The position numbers and the translations under genes are program-made. A stretch of DNA of 64,000 nucleotides, taken from positions 310,001 through 374,000 of the forward strand of contig CAJNDS010002734.1 of NCBI GenBank assembly GCA_905221605.1, in the 5' to 3' direction. Below the pieces are notes generated by a model. It worked only from the letters and a program-made list of their open reading frames with translations, searched no databases and was not told the DNA's origin. Shown piece by piece: positions 9,920-20,300 of this stretch. This stretch comes from Symbiodinium natans. Its lineage: Eukaryota; Sar; Dinophyceae; Suessiales; Symbiodiniaceae. Numbering within the stretch: position 1 is the stretch's first letter; the number at the start of each line of letters is the position of its first letter.

Positions 9920-10440
9920 CGACCAACAACTGCCAGGTTCGCCGCGCACCCGCAGTTCCGTGCGCCTCACCCAGGATGCTGTTGACGACCTTCTGGGTGA
10001 GGCCGACCTCCCACTCCTCCTAGCAGCGACCAAGAGTGAGTGTGTTTTCTGGTACTGGCTCAGGAGGCCAAGGGTGGTTTGAGTCCTTGTCAATCTCATA
10101 AGGCGCACGCAGCTTTTCGCTGAGCTCCTGCGTCAAGGCATCTGAGGATGAAACGGAGTGCGGCCGACCCATGCCGGCGAAAATGCGTGACCACAAGGGT
10201 ATACGAAAGCCCAGTCACGGTTTAGGGTTTAGGGTTTAGGGTTTAGGGTTTAGGGTTTCTGCTTTAGGGTTTAGGGTTTAGGGTTTAGGGTTTAGGGTTT
10301 AGGGTTCAGATCACAAGCGCACTCACAAACCAGCCTCTGGAGATACCTTTTGCAAGAAGACGTAGAAGGTCGTCGAGTGGCCGAAGAGGACACAGTCCTC
10401 AGCAACGGCGCTGTGGAGCACTGGGCCATAGCAAGAGAAT
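9920..10440 (-). CDS. Unknown gene fragment with in-frame TAG
   Basis: One exon at about 10360-10440 reads SCYGPVLHSAVAEDCVLFGH then STTFYVFLQK before a GT donor. A second, about 9925-10175, reads SSSDALTQELSEKLRAPYEI and ends EEWEVGLTQKVVNSILGEAH. A TAG lies in frame between the two halves of this exon (about 10018-10020). A 38-base GTACCAG...TGCTAG segment would remove it if spliced. The right edge (minus sense) runs into the CCCTATAAA array. Family not recognised. Confidence 0.45.
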
Positions 10441-10572
10441 ACCCTCCCCCTAATATAAAGCCCCCCTACCCCCCCAATATTCAGTACCCCCCATTATAGT
10501 TATCTTATAGTATATTAGGGGGTTTTAAATATTAGGGGGTAGGGGGGGCTAATATTTTGGGGGGAGGGGATT
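10437..10572. mobile_element. Long palindromic C-rich/G-rich element
   Basis: Near-perfect inverted repeat: CCCTCCCCCTAATATAAAGC ... GCTAATATTTTGGGGGGAGG, with inner arms CCCCCCTACC/GGGGGTAGGG. It would form a hairpin of about 60 bp arms. No coding capacity. Confidence 0.75.
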
Positions 10573-10890
10573 AAACGACTGAGTTCAGCACCAAGTGGTT
10601 CAACTCCGCAGGTTCCAATGAAAGCTTCTCACCGTTCACCTGCTCCCCAACTCTTCAGGTATTACTGTGGCCACTTGATTGCGGAAATCAATAAGAATAG
10701 CTTAAACAACGGGTCCCAAAAGAGCACGAGCAAGATCAACTGCACCGCAACCGAGCACATCCCTCGGACCTCGATGCTCGCTGGGCGGTCACGTCGGATG
10801 CCTTGCGACACTTGCTCGAGATGGGTATGTCCCAAAACAAAGAATCCCCACGTATAGTCATCTACCCCAACATGCCCCTATTTTGGGAAG
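10560..10890. other. Unassigned stretch
   Basis: The minus strand contains a short open frame near 10585-10620 (EPAELNHLVLNS) and a hydrophobic frame near 10690-10790 (VQLILLVLFWDPLFKLFLLI). Neither can be tied to a gene. Confidence 0.3.
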
Positions 10891-10896
10891 ACTTCC

Positions 10897-10968
10897 TACC
10901 TTCAAGGGTGCTGTACTCCATATGCTTCTGCCGCACGTGGGTGATGCAGATGGGCTGCTATGTGGAAG
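10897..10968 (-). CDS. Small exon of an unknown protein
   Basis: Acceptor ACATAG, then the frame QPICITHVRQKHMEYSTLE and donor GTAGG. Good splice signals on both sides; family unknown. Confidence 0.45.
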
Positions 10969-11274
10969 TGGTGCCGGCCGCAGTAGCAAACGACCTCGCA
11001 GGAAATGTGGTTTAGGGTTTAGGAGTTTAGGGTTTAGGGGGCGGGGCTTTTGCAAGGGGCACACCTGACACAAAGTGTATTTTCTCGTTGGCCAGAATGG
11101 AAGAACGATCGAGCTACTTACAAACTTACAAAGTAGTTCCAAAATTCTGTACTATGCCAAGTCTAGGTGATCAAAAGGCTTTGCGAGAAGTTCTAGTAGA
11201 ACTCTGCCGCAACTTCTATGGTTGTGCTTTGTTCGTCTAACCATGACTTTTTTAGTATTTGCTGGCAGTCGAAG

Positions 11275-11385
11275 TCTATACTCCCCTTGGAACCTCAATA
11301 AAAATAATATGTTTGAAATCCTCTTGGGTTTTATATGAACAAAAATAAAAAACTAATTCCCGAGGAGGATGTAGAAGTTTGGGAA
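11275..11385. mobile_element. ATACTCCCCTTGGAACCTC-family element, copy 1
   Basis: Ends TATACTCCCCTTGGAA and TTCCCGAGGAGGATGTA are roughly inverted. The interior (AATAAAAATAATATGTTTGA, TCCTCTTGGGTTTTAT) is shared with 18905-19017. Confidence 0.7.
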
Positions 11386-11389
11386 GCAC

Positions 11390-11445
11390 TGCCGATCCTG
11401 CCTTCTTCGTTGCGGATGTATCCGGTCACGTCGCACACCTGAGAG
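11390..11445 (-). CDS. Small exon of an unknown protein
   Basis: After an acceptor CTCTCAG the frame reads VCDVTGYIRNEEGRIGSAS. It lies immediately beside the element 11275-11385. Family unknown. Confidence 0.35.
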
Positions 11446-11509
11446 GTTGGTCGCTGGCACGACTTTTTAGCGCTGAACCTTCAAAACCCAACTGCTTTTT
11501 GCCCCCCAA

Positions 11510-11612
11510 ACCCTAAACCCTAAACCCTAAACCCTAAACCCTAAACCCTAAACCCTAATCCCTCTCTCTCTTTCTCTCGCAGACTCGGATTCCAAACCCT
11601 AAACCCTAAACC
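11510..11612. repeat. CCCTAAA tracts
   Basis: About six units (11512-11552), a CTCTCTCTTTCTCTC run, then further CCCTAAA units (11596-11612). Confidence 0.95.
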
Positions 11613-11634
11613 CCAAAAACCCCCACCTTGCAAG

Positions 11635-11735
11635 GTCTGCACTAATCTCGAAGCAGGTTCTTGATCCACCGGCTTCTTGAACGTTCCAGCCACATGTCGC
11701 AAGCTCTCTCTGCAGTACCCGGAGAGTGCCGCACC
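11635..11735 (-). CDS. Exon of an unknown protein
   Basis: Minus-strand frame reads AALSGYCRESLRHVAGTFKK then PVDQEPASRLVQ. Family unknown. Confidence 0.4.
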
Positions 11736-11744
11736 CTTGCAACC

Positions 11745-11960
11745 CCCAGTTTGGGTTGTTCCCCCTTCTACTAACAGTCCGTAATAGAGATTATAGTGCC
11801 CCCCCGTCTACTACTGGGAACAGTCCTTAATAGAGATTATAGTATCCCCCCACTTCTACTACTGGTAACAGTCCTTGATAGAGACTATAGTACCCCCCTA
11901 TTATGATCCCTGTGTTAAGGAGCTGTTGGCATAAGCTGGAACATCCCAAACCCCTAAAGA
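11745..11960. mobile_element. TGGGATGTTCCCCC-family element, internally duplicated
   Basis: Left end GTTGTTCCCCCTTCTACTAA; interior AACAGTCCKTAATAGAGATT present three times in tandem; right end CTGGAACATCCCA. Related to 26494-26585, 32513-32691 and 53554-53643. Confidence 0.65.
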
Positions 11961-12044
11961 CCCTAAAGATGCTGGGGGGCATCACAGGCCTCTGATCGGC
12001 CATACCCTCCACAAGCCCCTCCCTCCCCCCCCGCCAAAAAAAAA

Positions 12045-12205
12045 ACCGGGTTTAGGGTTTAGGGTTTAGGTTCTTTGTTGGTTTAGGGTTTCGACTCTCA
12101 CACTGGCATAAGCGGGCGAGGCATGGTTTAGGGTTTAGGGTTTAGGGTTTAGGGTTTAGGGTTTAGGGTTTAGGGTTTAGGGTTTAGGGTTTAGGGTTTA
12201 GGGTC
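12045..12205. repeat. TTTAGGG arrays with tag copy
   Basis: Two arrays; the second (12125-12204) has about eleven pure units. Between them is a diverged TTTCGACTCTCACACTGGCA tag (12087-12124). Confidence 0.95.
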
Positions 12206-12378
12206 ACAAAACCCGAAGCTTACGGCGCTCCTAAGGGAGGGGGTTTCCAGAAAGGTGGGTTCCTAGAGAACCTTAGGGAAATAACTCAAGCATCCTCAAA
12301 CATCCCAGGCGCTATAGAGCATCCTAAGTTACGCAAAGCGCCCTAAACAGCCAAACTGCTCAACCCCAAAACCATGAA

Positions 12379-12512
12379 ACCCCTACTGAAAGGTTCACGG
12401 GTAGGTACTTCTTAGTGGGGTTACTAGTACCCGGAAAAAGGTCATCACCACACATACCCCACGTATATCCCTACTCATAAGCACTTATGGTCACCCGTGA
12501 ACCTCCAAGTCG
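12379..12512. mobile_element. CTTGGAGG-family element, diverged
   Basis: Left end CTACTGAAAGGTTCACGGGT and right end ACCCGTGAACCTCCAAG, with the family interior TACTTCTTAGTGGGGTTACT and AAAAAGGTCATCACCAC. Confidence 0.6.
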
Positions 12513-12544
12513 ATCACGAAGCCATACAACGTATCCGTCCCCGT

Positions 12545-12665
12545 GAAAAACCCTAAGCCCTAAGCCCTAAGCCATAAGCCCTAATCCCTAAACCCTAAGC
12601 CCTAAACCCTAAACCCCAAACCCAAACCCTAAACCCTAAACCCCAAACCCTAAACCCTAAACCCA
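12545..12665. repeat. CCCTAAG/CCCTAAA mixed array
   Basis: A block of CCCTAAG units is followed by CCCTAAA and CCCCAAA units. Variant units are clustered, not scattered. Confidence 0.9.
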
Positions 12666-12689
12666 AAACCCAAGCAAGCCAAGGAACCC

Positions 12690-14410
12690 CCAGGCTTGGC
12701 GGTAGCCGGAAGTTACAGCTCGGGCCTGCCACCACGAGAAGGGTTGAGTTCTTAGGGGTTGTAGGGTTTTCTTGCCACCCGACTAGGGTTTAGGGTTTAG
12801 GGTTTAGGGTTTGGGGTTTAGGGTTTAGGGTTTAGGGTTTAGGGTCTCGGGCTGGCTTCATAAGTAGCTATCAGAAGGGTTATATGTACCCCAAATATGG
12901 ATGTATAAGCCAGTTATAACTATAGTCAACCGCACTATCCTTCAGGTGGGGATCTGATTCATGGGCCCTTCTTCGGCATCGATGTGGCATGAAATGGCAT
13001 AACATCATGCAATAGGCCCTGGCAAGATGTATTGTGGCATGTTATCGTGTAAGAGATTTACGAAACCATGCAGCAGAATACTATATTCTAGGGGAACCGA
13101 TTTTTAAGATATACGTAGTCCTCACCATTTAGGGTACCCCACCTCCTCCCCTCCCCCAACTGACCACATGCATCTCATGTTCACGATAAGGTAGGTATCG
13201 AAACCCACAACAAAGCTTCTGCACTCTATAACCTCAAGACCGTATACACTCCATTCCAAATAGACCCAACAAAAAGTCCCTGCTCCCTAAACACGGTTTA
13301 GGGTTTAGGGTTTAGGGTTTAGGGTCTTGGGACCTTACGAACACGTGTCCTGATCCCAAGGAGTGCTCTTCGCCGTCAGCGGCGACCTGCCATGCTCGTA
13401 GTGAAGCAACACGAGCTCCCCTGAAAGCCCAACACGCCTTCATCAAGGAAGAAACCCCAAGCTCTAAACCCTAAACTCTAAACCCTAAACCCTATAAATC
13501 CTGAAAGACACAGCTCCCTAGCACTTTTGGATCCACCGGGTCGTAAAGTGGCAGGAGAGCAGATTTGTGCCAGGACGCGCCACCGGTTGCAGGTTTAGGA
13601 CAAAGGATGTTTCAGCGTTGTTGTTTTGGGAGGGGGGGGGGGTCCGGGCTTAGGGTTTGGGGTCTAAAGTGCTACCCCAAACTTGACTTAAGCCTAAACC
13701 GCAAGAAAGACTCGTCAACGGACGCCGAAAATTATTGGGACCTGCTATAGGTCCACTCCACCGGAGGAAGGACCTCCATGTCTAAGCGAAACAATTCCAG
13801 CCCCAAGCCCTTCAAGACCCCTAGTCGCAATGTTTTGGGACTTGAGGGTCTTAGGGTTTAGGGTTTCGGGCTGCCTGGCTTCACGAGCACCCCTCGGGCG
13901 TATGTTGTTGGGTTGTTTGGGGGGGTTTTGGGGCTTAGGGACAACATGCCACAAGGCCCCGACATGCATCACGAGTCTGAATGCCAGGTGCGGGTCCTGC
14001 AGCACGCGGCGCAACGCTGCAAATGTGTGTGTGTGTGGGTCTCGTGGACTTCAGGAGATTTTTTAAACCCTCAAACCCTCAACCCTAAACCCGAAACCCT
14101 AATGCTAGCTGCCACGACGGCGCTCGTCAGACCGAAACCCTAAACAGTTCTGTTTGGCACCATGGTGTCTCGCCTCGTGGAGCCAGAGCTTGCAGGGAGT
14201 AGAAAGGTCATGCAAGAATTTAGGGTTTAGGGTTCAGGTTAGGGTTTAGGGCACTACCCCACAATCCTCCGAGTAGTTCGCAAGGTATGGAAGCGGACAG
14301 TCTCCCACTTGGCTAGACCTCATCACCAGTGATTTAACGTCAGTTTTGAAGGGTTGGACCGAAACTGTTGCAGAGAAAGGCATAGCAGCAGCCATCATCA
14401 CGCAGGCGTT
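12690..14410 (-). CDS. Cluster of exons of unidentified gene(s)
   Basis: Four separate minus-strand open frames with protein-like composition sit between telomeric tracts: about 14265-14405 (AAMPFSATVSVQPFKTDVKS, then VGDCPLPYLANYS), about 13520-13595 (ASWHKSALLPLYDPVDPKV), about 13330-13430 (GELVLLHYEHGRSPLTAKST, after acceptor TTTCAG) and about 12690-12760 (WWQARAVTSGYRQAWGF). Whether they are one gene cannot be decided. Family not recognised. Confidence 0.35.
12780..13330. repeat. Telomeric tracts and unassigned sequence
   Basis: TTTAGGG tracts at 12785-12845 and 13295-13325. Between them is about 450 bp with a partial CTTGGAGG-family interior (12880-12930) and no clear gene. Confidence 0.7.
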
Positions 14411-14727
14411 TTTGTGGTATGCGCATGGTATCCCATGGTCATGTCAAGCATGTTGCGCAAAGCGGAACCTTGTTGAATCCAGACTACCCTTATCATCACA
14501 GACTCAGGGCAAGGCCACCCTAAACCCTAAACCCTAAACGAGAGGCCTACATGCCGCATTCATCTTAGTCCGGGGCGAGTGGGCCATGAGGCTTTCCATG
14601 GTCTTTGTCCGCTTCTTGCTGAGCTCGGCGCTTTCCTGCTGACCAAGATGGTGCAAAACAGTAGTCAAGATACTACCCGCAAAGAATCGGAACCTCAAAG
14701 GTCCAAAATGGCGTTACGGCCTTACAT

Positions 14728-14872
14728 GTATATGTATATACATATACATATATATATATATATATATTTATTTATACCTATATTTGTATTTATATTTATA
14801 ATTTTGTTTATATTTATATTCATATCTATATTTATTATTACAATTAAGTTGTTTATATGTATGTTTGTATTC
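14728..14872. repeat. AT-rich ATATAT/ATTTAT simple repeat
   Basis: Starts as alternating TA with CATATA units and decays into TATTTATATTTATA. The encoded Ile/Tyr/Phe string is a composition artefact. Confidence 0.9.
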
Positions 14873-15109
14873 TAGATCGATCATGGTATGAGAAGGTATG
14901 AAAAGGTATGACATGATAGCCAGCCAGACACTCCGCTCGCAGTGGTTTAGGGGAAGAAGCTTGCCCCGGCAGCTTCAGACCACGGCCTGCTGGAAATGTG
15001 TCCAATCCCGCCTCAGGACAGTCTTAGGGCTTAGGGTTTAGGGTTTAGGGGTTAGGGTCTAGGGTCAGAGGGCTTATGGGGTTGTAAGGGTATTCATAGA
15101 GGCTTCCAG

Positions 15110-15850
15110 GTTTATATGCGCCCGCGTTCCGCGTAATCGACCCCCCCCCCCCAATGGTATCCCCCCCGCCCCATGGCGTCCCCACCCAACCCTGCCTGTT
15201 AACCCTAAAAACACCACCGCGGAGACCACGGGGGAGGACAGAGAAACCTCAGCCTAAACCACACACCCTGAACCCTAAGCCCTAAAACCTAAACCCACCA
15301 ATGAACAACAGGAGGGAGAAGGGTAAACCCGAAACCTTAGCCGCTTTAACCCTGAACCCTGAACCGTAAACTCAGCACGAACCACAGGGGGGGAGGGGAA
15401 ACCGTAACCCTACCATTCCCCCAAACCTTGAACCCTGATTAAACTCTAAACCCACAATGAACCGACCAGAGTGAAAAATCCTGAACGCTACAGCCTAACC
15501 CTAAACCCCTAAACCACAAACCCATGAACCACAGACCATGAACAACGGGGGGGGACCCAAAACCCACCATGAACCACAGGGGGGGGCGGGGGGGCGGGGA
15601 TACCATGGGGGGGGGGGGGGGAGGGGGGCGTGCGCCTCTGCTGGCCCATATAGAGGCTTTTTGGGGGGCTTATAGGGCTATAGGAATATTTATAGGTGTT
15701 TATCGGGGCATTCGTTGGGGTTCACAGGCGTATTTATAGGGGCTTACAGGCTTGTAGGGCTGATAGGGTTACGGGGGTTTTATGGGGCTGTAGAGGTTTA
15801 CAGGCTTATAGGGTTTATAGGGATATATAGGGTTCTTTAGTTCTTGCCTC
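15110..15850. repeat. Large degenerate G-rich repeat, copy 1
   Basis: Contains CCGTAAACTCAGCACGAACC, a poly-G tract, then TGGCCCATATAGAGGCTTTT and many GGGGCTTATAGGG units. The same order (CCGTAAACCCAGCACGACCA, poly-G, TGGCCCACATGGGTTTACAG, GGGCTTATA units) recurs at 47585-47900. Probably a dispersed repeat whose interior evolved from telomere-like units. Confidence 0.75.
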
Positions 15851-15965
15851 TCAGGCACTTCCTCACGAGGTTTAGGCTTAGGGTGTAGGAATCATAACAA
15901 AAAAAGGTCAGGACACAAAAGACAGGTTTAAGTCGTGCCCAAGACACGAAAGACAGGCAGGCTTA

Positions 15966-16077
15966 AATAGGGGGACCCTTGGGGATATAGACCCTCTGAA
16001 TAAGGTCCCTGCTTAAGAGAGGCAGTTCAGAAGGGGTAACCCTTTTAAGGGCCCCCCTTATCCTACCTAGGATGCGA
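15966..16077. mobile_element. AGGGGGACCCTTG-family element, copy 1
   Basis: Inverted ends TAGGGGGACCCTTGGGGATA and AAGGGCCCCCCTTATCCTA; interior CAGTTCAGAAGGGGT. Copy 2 is at 55457-55536. This copy has an extra 25-bp internal segment. Confidence 0.7.
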
Positions 16078-16965
16078 AATGCCGCCGGGCCGCGTCTGAG
16101 CCGCCACGATGGCAGTAGTAGCTTCGAGCTGGACGCTGATGGCGCTAATGTCCTCGCGGAAAAGCGGGGTCTTAGCTGCAGGCCTCTTGAAGGGTTAAGG
16201 GTTTAGGGTTTTAGGGGTTTAGGGGTTTAGGGGTTCAGGGTAAGAGGAGATTGCCGGGTTTAATGGAGCGGTTCAACAGGCTCACCGCTGCTCCCCAAGA
16301 ATCCTCGTCATCGTGCTTCTCACGAGCCTGGCGCAAGGAGCTCAGACGTTGTAATGTTGTGCACGGCACGGCTGCAATGGCTGCAGTCTGATCTCCCTCA
16401 ACTCGCATTATCTGACATACGACTCCTATTTTGGGGGGGAGGGCGGGCGGGGGGGGGGGGGGTTTGCGGCAATAAGTATAATAAGGGGCCCCTAATGAAG
16501 GACCGCAATAAGGAATAGGATCCCCTTATCATAAGGACCCCAAGAAGGCACCCCCCTTTTGCATCCGAGCCCTCCCCTCCCGGGTTTGGGTTTAGGGTTT
16601 AGGGTTTAGGTTTAGGGTTTAGGGTTTAGTTTAGGTTTAGGGTTTAGGGTTTTTTAGGGTTTAGGGCAGCCCCCACCTGCTCGAGCTGGAGCTTGAGTTG
16701 CTGCACCTCCTTCTGGAGCTGCTTTACGAGGCTGTCCTCTCTAAGGCGGCCGTCAGGGTACCTTTTTAAACCCTAAACCCTAAACCCTAAACCCTAAACC
16801 CTAAACCCCTAAACCCTAAACCCTAAACCCTAAACCCTAAACCCTAAACCGAAAAAAAAGCCTCTGTGCCGCAAAGAGAAGCGCGCGTGGGCTTTTTTCA
16901 AAAGCAATGCTTTCAGCTCCCGGCGCAGCGCCACTCCTCGGCAGGCCAGCACATCCAGAGGGTCC
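16075..16965 (-). CDS. Coiled-coil protein, at least four exons
   Basis: Collinear minus-strand exons: about 16857-16963 (DPLDVLACRGVALRRELKAL then LKKAHARFSLRHR), 16680-16755 (EDSLVKQLQKEVQQLKLQLE, a heptad-like coiled coil, donor CAG|GTGGG), about 16270-16395 (TTLQRLSSLRQAREKHDDED), about 16080-16185 (FREDISAISVQLEATTAIVA). The intron between the first two is almost entirely telomeric repeat. No catalytic domain is visible. It lies downstream of the aldo/keto reductase, same strand. Confidence 0.5.
16764..16852. repeat. CCCTAAA array forming an intron interior
   Basis: About twelve units with one CCCCTAAA slip, lying between two coiled-coil gene exons less than 20 bp from the array on each side. 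Confidence 0.95.
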
Positions 16966-17052
16966 CGTTTGTAGTTACATTATGGCACTAGGTACCCAAA
17001 ACCCTTCTAAATAGGGTTTTGGGGTACCTAATTCCATATGGGACACCCTTGC
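16957..17052. mobile_element. GGTCCCGTTTGTAGT-family element, copy 1
   Basis: Inverted ends GGGTCCCGTTTGTAGTTACA and GTGTCCCATATGGAATTAGG; inner arms GGTACCCAAAACCCTTCTAA and AGGGTTTTGGGGTACC. Copy 2 is at 44790-44880. Confidence 0.7.
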
Positions 17053-17324
17053 CTACCTTAAGAACCTCAAAAACCAGCTTTTGACCTTCAAGAGTCCTAG
17101 AGAAGGGAAACCTAAACCTTAAACCTTAAACCCTAAACCCTAAACCCTGGCAAAAACAAGTAGGTAACTGGGGTTCTTCAGGTGCTCTGAATGTGGCTGC
17201 TCATGGATTCTGCCAACACGCCAGGTGCCCCATATCCGTGCGCCCAAGGTCAACTTTGCTCTTGAGTGGGTTCCTCGCAGATCGTGAACATGGGCTTTTA
17301 TGGTGGGGGTTTCGGGTTCAGGGT

Positions 17325-20300
17325 TTAGTCGCTCACCTCTCGCGCAAGGCCAGGAAGCTCTGCGAGCGGCCTTGGGGTAAAGTCATCTAAAGTCGTGTGT
17401 GTCGCAGTTTTAAACATGCCGAGCGACCAGTACTCGTGCAGAGCTCCGCGCATTGCACCGAGCGCTTGCATCTGATCCGGGGGCGCGATGCAGAAACCAG
17501 AAGACCTAAACCCTAAACCTTAAACCCTAAACCCTAAACCCTAAACCCTAAACAGAAGACCAAGGCCCTCACTTGTCATCATGCTACCTTGGCACTCTTA
17601 ATGGAATCTTCAGTGCGGGGACCTACCAAAACAAAGGTCCAAATTCCTAGTGCCAAGTTGCCTAAACCCGAAACCCTTTTCTGCATCTCTAAACCCTTTT
17701 GCTGCAGGCTTGCGTGAATCCTCGCCTGGATGTGTCTCTAAACCCTAAACCCTAAAACCCTAAACCCTAAACCCTAAACCTAAACCCTCTTGTTCCCTAG
17801 GATACTCCGCATGTGTCCTCAAACACAAGGCCAAAACTTCAGGGGGCTCGGGCACCTCGGAGGGAGTCAGCTCGAAGTCCTGCAGATTCCTCAGTAAGGG
17901 AAACTGATTGGGTTTAGGGTTTAGGGTTTGGGGGTTTAGGGTTTAGGGTTTAGGGTTTAGGGTTAGGGTTTAGGGTTTTAGGGTTTCGGGAACCCATTTT
18001 TGCTTTAGGGCTTCGACTCAAGCACTCGCACGCAGCAGGCCATCAACTTAAGCTTCGAGTTTTTGTTAGGGTTTAGGGTTTAGGTTTAGGGTTTAGGGTT
18101 TAGGGTTTTAGGTCTCTCAACTTGCGCACTGGGTGGCATGTTTTCTTGCAGGCGCTCCTGGCGAACACTCCTGAGCTGTGCCATCGGCAATTCAACACAC
18201 AACCTGTTGCACTCTGTTGCACCTGCTTGAAGGTCATGGGTACTTATTTGGGGGTTATAAGTACCCTAAAAAGAGGTTACAACCATAGTTACCCTACTTA
18301 GAGCCCCTACTTATGAGTACCCATGTCATGAACTTCCAAGTTCAACCCCTAAACCGTAAACCCTAAACCTCCAAGTACCAACGCAGGAGAGGGCTTCGGT
18401 ATCACTTGAAAGTCCATCTGCAGGCCCATCGCAGCAACACTTGGGGCGCCGTTTTACCTTTCATTTCTGTCACTCCACCACTCACCCCATGTCTTCTCAC
18501 GACCTCTCCGAGTGTTGCAGATGTGTATAATATATATACATATATAAACGTGTGCTAGTAAATGTCTGTGTGTGTGTGCCTGCCGCGCAGGGCACATGCG
18601 AAACGATCTATCTTGCTAACTGCAGGAATGCGGGGCTCTCTCCCTGACATGCTGCCTTAGTGGATCACCCCACGATGAGTCCGAGAGGCCGGGGTGAGCT
18701 GCCAGAACCTTCGCGAGCTCCTTCCTCCACACAGGGTTTATGGAGTTCAACTGACCAGGCCTCACTTAGGACAAGGCGTACACCCACTTTCATGACGTTT
18801 GGAAGGAATTTGATTCAGGTTTAGATAGTTTTTGCGGGCGATCCGGGCAGCTCCAAGCATCTTTCATTCATGACCACCACGGAGAAATCATGCTGAATAC
18901 TCAATTAATACTCCCTTTCAGGCCTATACTCCCCTTAGAAAACCTGAATAAAAACAATATCTGTAATATCCTCTTGGGTTTTATCTAAACAAAAAATATT
19001 CCCAAGGGGAATATAGGACTCTAGCGATCAATGCTCAGCTGACTGTCACGTTCGGTCCTTGCCAGCTGCTCTTGCTGGCCGGAGAACATGGAGCCATAGG
19101 CCGTAATCTTGATGCCATGAAGCGCGCAGAACCTTAGGGACTTTTTTTGGCCACCCGTCTGACCCTTAAGGTTGAGGGTTGAGGGTTTCTCAAGGAGTCA
19201 CGCTTCCTTGGAACCTTTCTGCTACTTAGGGTCTAGGGTTTAGGGTTTCTCCCTGGAGGTCACAGAGGCGCAGCCAAACATCGCCGGGCACCCGGGCTCC
19301 AGCACAGGCTTTCGCTCCTGGTACACCATGGGGTGCATTTCCTGAATCCGGATTTCGGCCGCAAGGCAGGTAAGGCAGTAGAAGGTCTCGAATCGCCGAT
19401 GAAACTATCGGCCATGGGCCGATCATGCACCCCTCAACCCTACAGTAGACCCTAAACCCTAGCTCGATTCCACCAATAAGACAAACGAGGCTCAGGGCCT
19501 TCATGGAAATTGCTTGATGTTTTTCAGATCAAGTCCACACCCCCCAACCCGCCCCGTTGCAGCCTGGTCTCAATCTGGTTAACAACAGGCAGCTCTCGAC
19601 CAGATGCACGCAACGCTTCCAGATGGGGCACCCCGAAATTCCTTTGCCCAGAGCTTCGGTGAAGGTTTAAGGTGTGGCTTTTGTTGTTTTGCTGTCCGCC
19701 TGACACTCAGGCCCACATTGCAGGGACTCATTCCGGGTATGTGCATCATTGAAAGAAGTGGTTTGGGGTTTGGGGCTTAGGGCTTACGTAGGGTCAAAGG
19801 ACTTGGTGGCCAGACCCGAAACCCAAGGCGGGAGTCTGGGGAGTTCGTGCGTTTTGCCCACAACCGCCTGTAGGGGGCGGTTGCATAAAGTTGTTCCTTA
19901 AAGGGGGTCTAGGGGTTATAGTTTTAGGGCTTAGGGGATTATAAGGCTTAGGGCAAGAACCGTTTCGTGAAGCTGGATCAACTACCCTCAGCCCTCTAGA
20001 AGCCCTGAACAAGGTCAGTCTCAGCCGGAGTTGTCGAGTACTCCGCCGAGTGGCGACACGCCAATCGACTTGACCTTGGCGGCCCAAGAAACCAAATAAT
20101 CATGCTCAATATGCGAGAAGAAGAAGAAGAGCAATGCCAATCATAATGACAAGATTACTTATTGGTGACCCTGAGAAGGAAACCCAGACCCCCCCCCCCC
20201 CCGCCCGGCCAAGAAAAAAGAGGCAAAAAGGCACCATTCAGCTACTAAATCCCAACCCTCACACCCCACACCCCAAAACCCACACCCCAACAAAAAAAGG

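Noticed and set aside
14700..14722. Partial spliced-leader match (CCGTA and GCCATTTTGG on the minus strand)
   Set aside because: The 3' end of the leader (CTCAAG), the part retained in true remnants, does not match, and two extra bases split the match.
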